Part shown: positions 53,005 through 60,444 of the stretch, piece by piece
Layout: each line of letters begins with the position of its first letter
Position numbering within the stretch: the stretch's first letter is position 1
Assembly: GCA_964632945.1 (NCBI GenBank)
Contig: CAZWCX010000007.1
Location: 48,532-112,531, forward strand
Direction of reading: 5' to 3'
DNA length: 64,000 nt
DNA from: CAZWCX01 sp964632945
GTDB taxonomy: Bacteria; Planctomycetota; MHYJ01; WSZJ01; CAZWCX01
Notes under the pieces: generated by a model
Seen by the model: the letters and a program-made list of their open reading frames with translations, nothing else
Told to the model about the DNA's origin: nothing
Databases searched by the model: none
Made by a program: the position numbers and the translations under genes

Positions 53005-56000
53005 ATGATCGAGCGCGGGATCGCCTTCTTCTTGCGCCACCCGTTCGTCGTCTTCGTGATGGTGGCCGCGATCCTCGCCGGCGGCGTCTACTCGGCCCGC
53101 AACACCACGCTGGATGCCATTCCCGATCTGTCGGACGTCCAGGTGATCATCTTCACCGAGTACCCCGGACAGGCGCCCCGGATCGTCGAAGATCAGATTA
53201 CCTATCCCCTGACCACCAAGATGCTCTCCGTGCCGTACGCCAAGGTCGTGCGCGGGTACTCATTTTTCAATTATTCCTTCGTCTACGTGATCTTCGAGGA
53301 CGGCACGGACATGTACTGGGCGCGCAGCCGCGTCCTCGAGTACCTGTCGCAAATCCGTTCGCTGCTGCCGACGGGGGTCTCACCGCAGCTGGGCCCCGAC
53401 GCGACCGGCGTCGGCTGGGCGTTCCAGTACGTGCTTACGAGCCCGACGCGCGACCTGGCCCAGCTTCGGTCCTTGCAGGATTGGTATCTCAAGTACGGGC
53501 TGACCGGAGTGGAGGGAGTCAGCGAGGTGGCGTCGATCGGGGGGTACGTCCGACAGTACCAGGTGACGGTGGATCCCGAGAAGCTGCGCGGCTACGGAAT
53601 CCCGATCCAGAAAATCCGGCAGGCGATCCAGCGCTCGAACAATGAGGTCGGTGGTCGGACACTCGAGCAGGCGGAAACGGAGCTGCTCCTGCGCGGGCAG
53701 GGGTACCTCGGCACCTTGACGCCGGAAGAGCTGCAGGAGGCTGGGCGTGGGGGCATCTCGCTGGACATCGCGCGCGGCGCCAAGGTCATGCGGGAACTGG
53801 AGGAGATCGCGCTCGGGGTTCGCGCGGACGGGACGCCGATCCTGCTGCGCGAGGTCGGCAGCGTCGGCCTCGGTCCGGAGATGCGGCGCGGCCTCCTGGA
53901 GTGGAACGGACAGGGAGAGGTCGTCGGCGGGATCGTCGTGGTTCGCTACGGCGCGGACACCCTCGAAACGATCCGCCGCGTCAAGCAGCGGCTCGAAGAG
54001 CTCCGACCCGGACTGCCGGACGACGTCGAGATCCAGGTCGGGTACGATCGCACTGCCCTGATCGAACGGGCCGTCGCCACGCTTCGAGATACGTTGATCG
54101 AAGAGTCGATCATCGTCTCGCTGGTGATCACCCTCTTCCTCCTCCACTTCCGCAGCGCCCTCGTCCCGATCCTCACCCTGCCGCTGGCGATCCTGATGAG
54201 CTTCTCGATCATGCACATGCAGGGCCTGGGTGCGAACATCATGAGTCTGGGGGGAATCGCCATCGCCATCGGGGCCATGGTGGACGCCTCGATCATCACG
54301 GTGGAAAACGTCCACAAACACTACGAGTACGAAACCGGCCGGAGGGATCACTGGGCGCTGGTCCAGGAAGCGTGTGTTGAAGTCGGACCGACCCTGTTCT
54401 TCGCCCTGCTCGTCATCACGGTCAGTTTTCTGCCGATCTTCACCCTGGAGGCCCAGGAGGGGCGCCTGTTCAAGCCGCTGGCGTACACCAAGACCTATGC
54501 CATGGGCGCGTCGGCCTTCCTGGCGGTCACCGTCTCGCCGCTCCTGGCCGGCTACTTCATCCGTCGCTCCGTGCTGCCGGATCGGTGGAGCGCGCTGCGC
54601 CGGCGGCTCGCCGTGGGCCTCTCCCCGGCGATTGTCGGTCTGCTGGTGCATCTGCTCGGTCATCGCATGTCCGGAGGGCACGCCCCGCTTTTCCTGGGCC
54701 TCTCGGCGTGGACCTGGATGTCGGCGGGCGCCGCCGCGATCGTTTTTTTCGCCCTCTTGCCCCAGGCGCTCCACCCCGAGGCCCGCAACCCCGTGAATCG
54801 CCTGCTGATCGCGCTCTACCAGCCGATTCTCTCCGGGATCCTGGAGCGGCGAAGCCGCTGCTGGGCGGTGATCGTGCTCGCCGTCCTCGCGGTCGCGTCG
54901 ATCGCAATCCCCTGGCGGGCGCTGGGAAGCGAATTCATGCCTCCGCTCCACGAAGGCGACCTTCTCTACATGCCGACCACCCTCCCGGGCATCAGCGTGA
55001 CCAAAGCGCGCGAGCTGCTGCAACAGACCGACAAGATCATCCGCGCGTTCCCCGAAGTCCACCACGTGATGGGGAAGGTCGGCCGCGCCGAAACGGCCAC
55101 CGACCCGGCGCCCATGAGCATGATCGAAACCACCCTCATGCTGAAGCCCGAGCTCGAGTGGCCCGCGGTGGACATCCGGGACGCCGCCGGCCACGTGATC
55201 GCCCGGCGCCGGCGCACCCCCGAGGAACTGGTCGCCGAACTCGATCGCCAGATCCGCTTCCCCGGCTTGACCAACGCGTGGACCATGCCGATCAAGACCC
55301 GCATCGACATGCTGTCGACCGGCATCAAGACCCCCGTCGGGATCAAGGTGAGCGGTTCCGACCTGCGCGTGCTGGAGCGGATCGGCGAGCAGATCGAAGC
55401 GGTGATGCGCAACGTGCCGCACACGTTGAGCGTCTATGCCGAGCGGGTGATGGGCGGGCGCTACGCGAACTTCGTCCCCGATCGGCGCGCGATCCAACGG
55501 TACGGGCTCACCGTCGGGGACGTGCAGGACGTATTCATGACCGCGATCGGAGGCATGAACGTCTCCACGACGATCGAAGGCCTGGAGCGCTACCCGATCA
55601 ACCTGCGCTACCCGCGCGACCTGCGTGACCGGATCGAGGACCTGGAACGCGTGCTGGTAGCGACCCCGCGCGGCGAGCAGATCCCGCTCGGGCAGCTCGG
55701 CCGGTTCGTTCTCGAGGACGGGGCTCCGGGGATCAAGAGCGAACAGAGTCGGCCCAATGCCTGGATCTACGTCGACCTGCAGGGAGTGGATGTCGGAACC
55801 TACGTGGAGTCGGCGCGCGCCGCGGTCGATGAGGCGGTCGCTGCCGGCCGGATCGTGCTCCCACCGGGCTACGCGATCGACTGGTCGGGTCAGTACGAAT
55901 ACATGCAACGGGCGAAGCGTCGCCTAGCGTTCGTCATCCCGCTGACGCTCGGCATCATCATCCTGCTGATCTACTTGAACACGAACGGGCTGATCAAGAC

Positions 56001-56493
56001 CGCGATCGTGCTCCTGGCGGTCCCCTTCAGCCTGGTCGGGGCATTCTGGCTGCTCTGGGCCCTGGACTATGACCTGTCGGTGGCGGTGTGGGTGGGAATC
56101 ATCGCCCTCGCCGGGCTGGACGCGGAGACGGGACAGGTGATGCTTCTCTACCTGGACCTGGCGCTGGAAAGGGCGCAAAAGTCCGGAGGGACTGCGGATC
56201 TCGCCGCCTTGCGCGCGGCGATCTACGACGGCGCGGTGCAGCGCGTGCGGCCGAAGGCCATGACGGTCGCATCGACGTTCATGGGCCTGCTGCCGATTCT
56301 CTGGAGCACCGGGAGCGGCGCCGACACGATGAAACGCATTGCCGTCCCGATGATCGGCGGGATCCTGACCAGCTTCGTCATGGAGTTGGTGGTCTATCCG
56401 GTGATCTACTACCTCTGGCGTGGTCACGGAGTCGGGCGCGCGACGGCGCTCGGGGGCGGGGAGCGCGGTTCGGTCCCGGTCCCGGGGGCGTGA
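53005..56493 (+). CDS. cusA: CusA/CzcA-type heavy-metal RND efflux pump (1162 aa)
   Basis: The inner-membrane proton-driven pump of a tripartite metal exporter. Motifs: DAIPDLSDVQVIIFTE, the helix-4 region IAIAIGAMVDASIITVEN (with the proton-relay Asp), MPTTLPGISVTKA and RYPINLRYP. Of the three metal-binding methionines known in CusA, two are conserved (APMSMIETT, TRIDMLSTG); the third is Leu (RYGLTVGD). The chain is about 120 residues longer than CusA because of an extra segment around residues 520-600 with two additional hydrophobic stretches. The ATG at 53005 lies 10 bases after the adaptor's stop. No outer-membrane channel gene is in the window. Confidence 0.95.
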   Translation: MIERGIAFFLRHPFVVFVMVAAILAGGVYSARNTTLDAIPDLSDVQVIIFTEYPGQAPRIVEDQITYPLTTKMLSVPYAKVVRGYSFFNYSFVYVIFEDGTDMYWARSRVLEYLSQIRSLLPTGVSPQLGPDATGVGWAFQYVLTSPTRDLAQLRSLQDWYLKYGLTGVEGVSEVASIGGYVRQYQVTVDPEKLRGYGIPIQKIRQAIQRSNNEVGGRTLEQAETELLLRGQGYLGTLTPEELQEAGRGGISLDIARGAKVMRELEEIALGVRADGTPILLREVGSVGLGPEMRRGLLEWNGQGEVVGGIVVVRYGADTLETIRRVKQRLEELRPGLPDDVEIQVGYDRTALIERAVATLRDTLIEESIIVSLVITLFLLHFRSALVPILTLPLAILMSFSIMHMQGLGANIMSLGGIAIAIGAMVDASIITVENVHKHYEYETGRRDHWALVQEACVEVGPTLFFALLVITVSFLPIFTLEAQEGRLFKPLAYTKTYAMGASAFLAVTVSPLLAGYFIRRSVLPDRWSALRRRLAVGLSPAIVGLLVHLLGHRMSGGHAPLFLGLSAWTWMSAGAAAIVFFALLPQALHPEARNPVNRLLIALYQPILSGILERRSRCWAVIVLAVLAVASIAIPWRALGSEFMPPLHEGDLLYMPTTLPGISVTKARELLQQTDKIIRAFPEVHHVMGKVGRAETATDPAPMSMIETTLMLKPELEWPAVDIRDAAGHVIARRRRTPEELVAELDRQIRFPGLTNAWTMPIKTRIDMLSTGIKTPVGIKVSGSDLRVLERIGEQIEAVMRNVPHTLSVYAERVMGGRYANFVPDRRAIQRYGLTVGDVQDVFMTAIGGMNVSTTIEGLERYPINLRYPRDLRDRIEDLERVLVATPRGEQIPLGQLGRFVLEDGAPGIKSEQSRPNAWIYVDLQGVDVGTYVESARAAVDEAVAAGRIVLPPGYAIDWSGQYEYMQRAKRRLAFVIPLTLGIIILLIYLNTNGLIKTAIVLLAVPFSLVGAFWLLWALDYDLSVAVWVGIIALAGLDAETGQVMLLYLDLALERAQKSGGTADLAALRAAIYDGAVQRVRPKAMTVASTFMGLLPILWSTGSGADTMKRIAVPMIGGILTSFVMELVVYPVIYYLWRGHGVGRATALGGGERGSVPVPGA

Positions 56494-56636
56494 CGCCCGG
56501 GGGCGCGCCTTCCCGCGTTCGGCGCGGCTTGACCGTGCGCGCTCGTCGCCGTACGATGGGCGAAGTCGGCCGCCTCTCCGCCGCTGCGGATCCCGGCATG
56601 CGCCGTCACGGCGGTGTCCGATCGCCGGGAGGTCCT

Positions 56637-57758
56637 GTGCAAGCCCATCCCCCAGGCCGGAATCGATCCCCTTCGGCCGCGCCCCGGCGCCGGCTACTCC
56701 TTCTTTTCGTGCTCCTCACGTTCGCCGCCGCGGGCGCGGGAGCGCAGGAGAAGAAGGACGACGACAGCCCGATCCTGAACCTGTTCAACGAACAACTCCT
56801 GCTCATCGCCACCGTGGTGGGCGCGGTCGCCTCGCTGCCCGCGCTGATCGAGTTCCTGATCGAACGTCGCAAGCGCAGGGAGCGGCTGGCCTTGAGCATC
56901 GACGATGTCCCCGTCGAGGAACTTCGGCCGCGGGTCGCGGGACTCGACGACCTGCTGGAGGGGATGGCCGACCTCCTCGACCGCGCGCGCAACCCCGACC
57001 CGTATGCGCAGTTGAGCGTCGGGAACGAGGTGCTCCTGATCGGACCGCCGTTGAGCGGCAAGAAGTCCCTCGCGCAGCGCATGGCCCTGGAAGCGGGTCT
57101 GGAGCGACTGATCACGGTCTACAACCCGCGCAACAAGGACGCGCTGGCCAAGGCCAAGAGCCTGGTTCACGCCTATGGCCGCCGCAAGTTGATGTTGCTC
57201 CTTCCCCACATCGACTCCGTCTTCGCGCAGGGGGACGAGGATGTGCTGGCGGAACTCGACGTGCTGATCGACGGCCTGGCCGGTCGGGACAACGTTCTGG
57301 TGGTCGGGACGGCCTTGGGTCTGCAGCCGGACGGCCCCCTGGACAACCTGTTCGGAATCAAGATCGTTCTGCCCGGAGCGGGCCGCTGCGACATCTGCGC
57401 CCGCCATCTCCCGGACGACGCGCGGAGGGTGCTTTCGGAAGTGATTCGCTTCTACCTGCAGGAGGCCCGGCAGGCGGGGTTCGTTCTGCAGGAGATGACG
57501 GAGCGGGAGTTTCACGAGCGCCTGCTCGAGATTGCGGGGAACGCCGCCGAAGTCGAAGATATTCTGGGGCTCTGCCGGACAACCGCCATCCACGAGCGGG
57601 AGCGGGGGCGCAATCAAGGGCTCATCCTGACCCGGCCGATCCTGGAGAAAGCGATCGTCCGGGTGATCGTGAACGTGGTCGACGCGGAAGGGCATCTGCA
57701 CGGGACCGGCAGCCTTTCGGCCCGCCCCGCCGGCGGGGCGACCCCAGCAGGGAGGTGA
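56637..57758 (+). CDS. Membrane-anchored degenerate AAA-type ATPase-like protein (373 aa)
   Basis: Residues of about 15-75 hold two hydrophobic segments (LLLLFVLLTFAAAGAG and LLIATVVGAVASLPALIEF). A P-loop-like motif GPPLSGKKSLAQ starts at G136, where the usual Thr/Ser after Lys is another Lys. The Walker B-like segment KLMLLLPHIDSVFA lacks the usual acidic pair. CDICARHLPDDARR is near position 250. ATP use is doubtful. The start is the GTG at 56637 after GGGAGG; the ATG codons at 56556 and 56598 lack a clear site. It is three bases upstream of PlsC, suggesting a coupled unit. Confidence 0.6.
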   Translation: MQAHPPGRNRSPSAAPRRRLLLLFVLLTFAAAGAGAQEKKDDDSPILNLFNEQLLLIATVVGAVASLPALIEFLIERRKRRERLALSIDDVPVEELRPRVAGLDDLLEGMADLLDRARNPDPYAQLSVGNEVLLIGPPLSGKKSLAQRMALEAGLERLITVYNPRNKDALAKAKSLVHAYGRRKLMLLLPHIDSVFAQGDEDVLAELDVLIDGLAGRDNVLVVGTALGLQPDGPLDNLFGIKIVLPGAGRCDICARHLPDDARRVLSEVIRFYLQEARQAGFVLQEMTEREFHERLLEIAGNAAEVEDILGLCRTTAIHERERGRNQGLILTRPILEKAIVRVIVNVVDAEGHLHGTGSLSARPAGGATPAGR

Positions 57759-57761
57759 AGC

Positions 57762-58532
57762 GTGGTGGTCCTCTGGGCGGCCTGGTCTCTCCTCGCGTGG
57801 CCGCTGGCGTTCCTGTGCATGCTGCTCACGGCCTTGTCCTGCCTGCCGATGCTGCCGTTCCGGTCGCTGGCCGGGGTTCGCACGCGGGTGTACTTCCTGA
57901 TCTTGGCGTGGATTTCGCGCGTCTGTCTCGTGCGCGTGCGCGTGACCGCGGACGCCGGCTTCGATCCGGACCGCCGCAGCATTTACTGTATGAACCACAC
58001 CAGCGTGCTCGATCCGTTCCTCATGATCCACGTGGTTCGTCACCCGTATTGCGGCCTGGTCAACGCCGTGCAGTTGGGCATGCCCGTGTACGGTTGGGTG
58101 TTGCGATTGGGAAACGCGATCCCGGTGGGGGCGCGCAGCGAGGGGCAGTTCGCGGACATGGTGAAGGACGTGGCGGAGCGGGTCGCGCGCGGGCTCTCGG
58201 TGGTGATCTGTCCGGAAGCCCATCGGACGACGGACGGGAAGCTGCGCGAGTTCAAGCGCGGCGCCTTTTACCTGGCGCGGGAGTCCGGGATGCCGGTCGT
58301 CCCCGTCGCGGTTCGGGGGTTGTTCCGGGTCCTGCCGAAGGGCCGATGGCTCATTCGCGGGGGGACCGTCGACGTCCACCTGGGGCCGCAGATCGACCTG
58401 ACTGGATACACCGACGAACAGGTGCGGGAGCTGGCCGTGCGCAGTCGCGAGTTCATCGCGGCCTTCGTCGAGCGCGGCGAGACGGTGAAGGACGGGGTCG
58501 CGGCGTTGACGCCGGCCGGGGCAGCCCGCTGA
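57762..58532 (+). CDS. plsC: 1-acyl-sn-glycerol-3-phosphate acyltransferase-like (PlsC family, 256 aa)
   Basis: The acyltransferase motif NHTSVLD (N78-H79 to D84, the NHx4D box) and the second conserved block VICPEAHRTTDGK and FKRGAFYLA are in the expected order. The PEG-x-R motif is altered to PEAHRT, which may change acyl or acceptor choice. Two membrane helices lie at the N-terminus (AWSLLAWPLAFLCMLLTALSCL). It transfers an acyl chain to lysophosphatidate or a related lipid at the inner membrane. Translation starts at GTG 57762 with GGAGGTGAAGC upstream. It is tightly linked to the AAA-like gene and convergent with the thioesterase. Confidence 0.85.
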   Translation: MVVLWAAWSLLAWPLAFLCMLLTALSCLPMLPFRSLAGVRTRVYFLILAWISRVCLVRVRVTADAGFDPDRRSIYCMNHTSVLDPFLMIHVVRHPYCGLVNAVQLGMPVYGWVLRLGNAIPVGARSEGQFADMVKDVAERVARGLSVVICPEAHRTTDGKLREFKRGAFYLARESGMPVVPVAVRGLFRVLPKGRWLIRGGTVDVHLGPQIDLTGYTDEQVRELAVRSREFIAAFVERGETVKDGVAALTPAGAAR

Positions 58533-58557
58533 CGCGGGCGGTCGGATGGTCGCGCCA

Positions 58558-59055
58558 TCATTCGCCGAGGGCGATCTTCACCTCGTCCGGCACCGGCGGC
58601 GACGCCACGCCCGGCTTCCCGGCGGCGTCGAGCACCGTCGCCGTCGGCACGTTGCCGTCCGCGGCGCGGAACAGCCCCTTCACGCGACCGATCGCGGCAT
58701 CGTGGCCGCCGTGGACGAAGCGCTGTTCGATGAAGAAGTACTTGTCGCTCCAGCCGAGCAGGCGGGACCGAAGTTCGAAGGCCTGAAAGGGGGACAGGGA
58801 GCGCCGGAAGCGGATGGCCGCCGCTCCGACCAGCGGGCGCCAGCGGCGCCGCCAGGCCTCGCGCGCGATCCCCAGGCGGGCCACCAGGTCGAAGCGGCCG
58901 AGGTCCATGAGCGACAGATAGCGCCCGTTGTTCATGTGCAGATTGAGATCGAGGTCGGTCGGCCACACCCGCATGCGCAGGACCGACTCGTCGAAGGGAC
59001 CGAGCGGGGGGCGGCGGAAGGAAGTCGCCAGGAGCTTGATCAGGCGCAGGTGCAT
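58558..59055 (-). CDS. Hotdog-fold acyl-CoA thioesterase-like protein (165 aa)
   Basis: The opening strands and helix MRVWPTDLDLNLHMNNGRYLSLMDLGR match the 4HBT/thioesterase-like family (the THEM6/YbgC-type arrangement with D/N near the helix). RFRRSLSPFQAFEL and FFIEQRFVH follow. It probably hydrolyses acyl-CoA or acyl-carrier thioesters. The ATG at 59055 is 15 bases from the stop of the epimerase gene, so they are in one operon. The frame is open far upstream (to 63954), but only this part is a gene. Confidence 0.85.
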   Translation of the reverse strand: MHLRLIKLLATSFRRPPLGPFDESVLRMRVWPTDLDLNLHMNNGRYLSLMDLGRFDLVARLGIAREAWRRRWRPLVGAAAIRFRRSLSPFQAFELRSRLLGWSDKYFFIEQRFVHGGHDAAIGRVKGLFRAADGNVPTATVLDAAGKPGVASPPVPDEVKIALGE

Positions 59056-59069
59056 GCGGCGGCGGCGGG

Positions 59070-60110
59070 CTAGAGGTCGTCGTCGCCCGCGCCGACCGCG
59101 CGGTCGCCGCTGCCGTTCCGCCCGATCTCCTGCATCGCCCGCTGGAAGGCCTCGTCGGTGGCGAGCGCGGGCTGGAAGCCGAGGTCCTCCTTCATGCGCC
59201 GATTGTCTCCCATGCAGTTGTAGCGCAGATAGTTGACCTCGAGCGGAAGCTTGCCGATGACGGGGAGTTCCCGCAGGTGCTGGGCCGCGGCGTACGCCAG
59301 CGGGTGGAAGAGCGGCAACATGCGCGCGCGCGCCAGTCGCAGCAGTTTGAAAAGCGGGAGTACCCCGTCGGGGGCCACGTTCACGGGCCCGGGAACGTCG
59401 ACCCGGGAGGCCTGGATCAGGGCCGCCACGGCGTCCGACTCGTGCAGGACCTGGAAGAGCGGTTCGAAACCCATCAGCACCGGCACCGGACGCATGCGCA
59501 CGTAGCGCATCAGCGGCGAGTCGCACTGCGGCCCGACCACGTGCGCCAGCCGCAGGATGGTCACGCACATTTCGGGGCGCTGGGTGCGGATGTCGCCGAT
59601 GTAGCGCTCCATCTCGGCGAGGTCCTTGACCCACTGGAGATACGGGCGCGACCGCAACGGCCGGCGCTCGGGCATGAAGTTGGGATTGTTGTGGTTGGCG
59701 CCGTACACGGAGAGACTGCTGCGCACGATGACCTTCTTGACGCCGGCTTCGGCGCAGGCGGACAGCACGGTCAAGGTGCCGATGACGTTGCGGTCGAAGA
59801 CCTCCTCGTCCTTGCGATAGGTCTCGCGATAGTCGAGGTGGTAGACGGTGTGCACCCGTTCCTTCCGGATCAGGTCGGCAATCTCGAGGTCGCGGGGATC
59901 GATGCGCACGGAGCGGGAGCGGCGCGGCTTGAGGGCGGCCGGCTGATCGGCGAGGAGCAGGATCCGGCCGCAGTGGGGTTCGGCGGCGATCGCGGCCGCG
60001 ACCTGGCGACCGAAGAAACTGTCCGCCCCGGTGATGAGGACCGTGCGCTCGGCGGCACGCGGGGCGCGCGCGGCGCGGGCGGCCTTCTTCGGGGCGCGGG
60101 CGGCTTTCAC
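59070..60110 (-). CDS. NAD-dependent epimerase/dehydratase-like (SDR) protein (346 aa)
   Basis: An extended SDR with TVLITGADSFFGRQVA (NAD site GxxxFxGxx), the catalytic serine in VRSSLSVYGANH (the Tyr-x3-Lys is changed), and ILRLAHVVGP in the substrate domain. The normal YxxxK appears as YLQWVKD, where Tyr is four residues before Lys. Before the fold comes a Lys/Ala/Arg/Pro tail (KAARAPKKAARAARAPR), unusual for SDRs. The start is placed at GTG 60110 (GGGAGATCGACC upstream); an alternative TTG at 60167 exists. The substrate is unknown: possibly a nucleotide sugar, or a lipid, given its thioesterase neighbour. Confidence 0.8.
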   Translation of the reverse strand: MKAARAPKKAARAARAPRAAERTVLITGADSFFGRQVAAAIAAEPHCGRILLLADQPAALKPRRSRSVRIDPRDLEIADLIRKERVHTVYHLDYRETYRKDEEVFDRNVIGTLTVLSACAEAGVKKVIVRSSLSVYGANHNNPNFMPERRPLRSRPYLQWVKDLAEMERYIGDIRTQRPEMCVTILRLAHVVGPQCDSPLMRYVRMRPVPVLMGFEPLFQVLHESDAVAALIQASRVDVPGPVNVAPDGVLPLFKLLRLARARMLPLFHPLAYAAAQHLRELPVIGKLPLEVNYLRYNCMGDNRRMKEDLGFQPALATDEAFQRAMQEIGRNGSGDRAVGAGDDDL

Positions 60111-60307
60111 GGTCGATCTCCCAATCTCGTGCGGACGAGCATAGCAGCGCAGGGGCGGGCGGCTCAAGCATTTCGTCGGCGCGCGCGGCCCGCCCCCTGC
60201 CGGGGTCGTGGCGGCCGTCGTGCGCGCGCCGTGCCGCGATTCGGGACGGTCCCGGGAGCCCGGGAGCCCGGGCCGTCCGGGATTCCCGACATTCCGCTTT
60301 TTTCATC

Positions 60308-60336
60308 TTGACACCCTCCGGACCCCGGCGTATACA
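60308..60336 (+). promoter_or_regulatory. Strong candidate promoter for the fadN-thiolase operon
   Basis: TTGACA (60308-60313), exactly 17 bases, TATACA (60331-60336): the best promoter match in the window. Transcription would start near 60343 and leave a 100-base leader before the ATG at 60445. The rest of the divergent gap 60111-60444 holds short repeats such as gggagccc but no gene. Confidence 0.7.
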
Positions 60337-60444
60337 GGGGAAAGGAATGACGCACTGTGTCAAAAATGCGGGCCTCGGGCCCGGAACCGGCCTGCCAGGC
60401 CGTTTTCCGGGCGAGCCGCGGCCGGAGGGCGGAGGAGCCGATCG

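Noticed and set aside
53380..55908. Minus-strand reading frame of 842 codons
   Set aside because: It lies inside the RND pump gene, antisense, with no motif.
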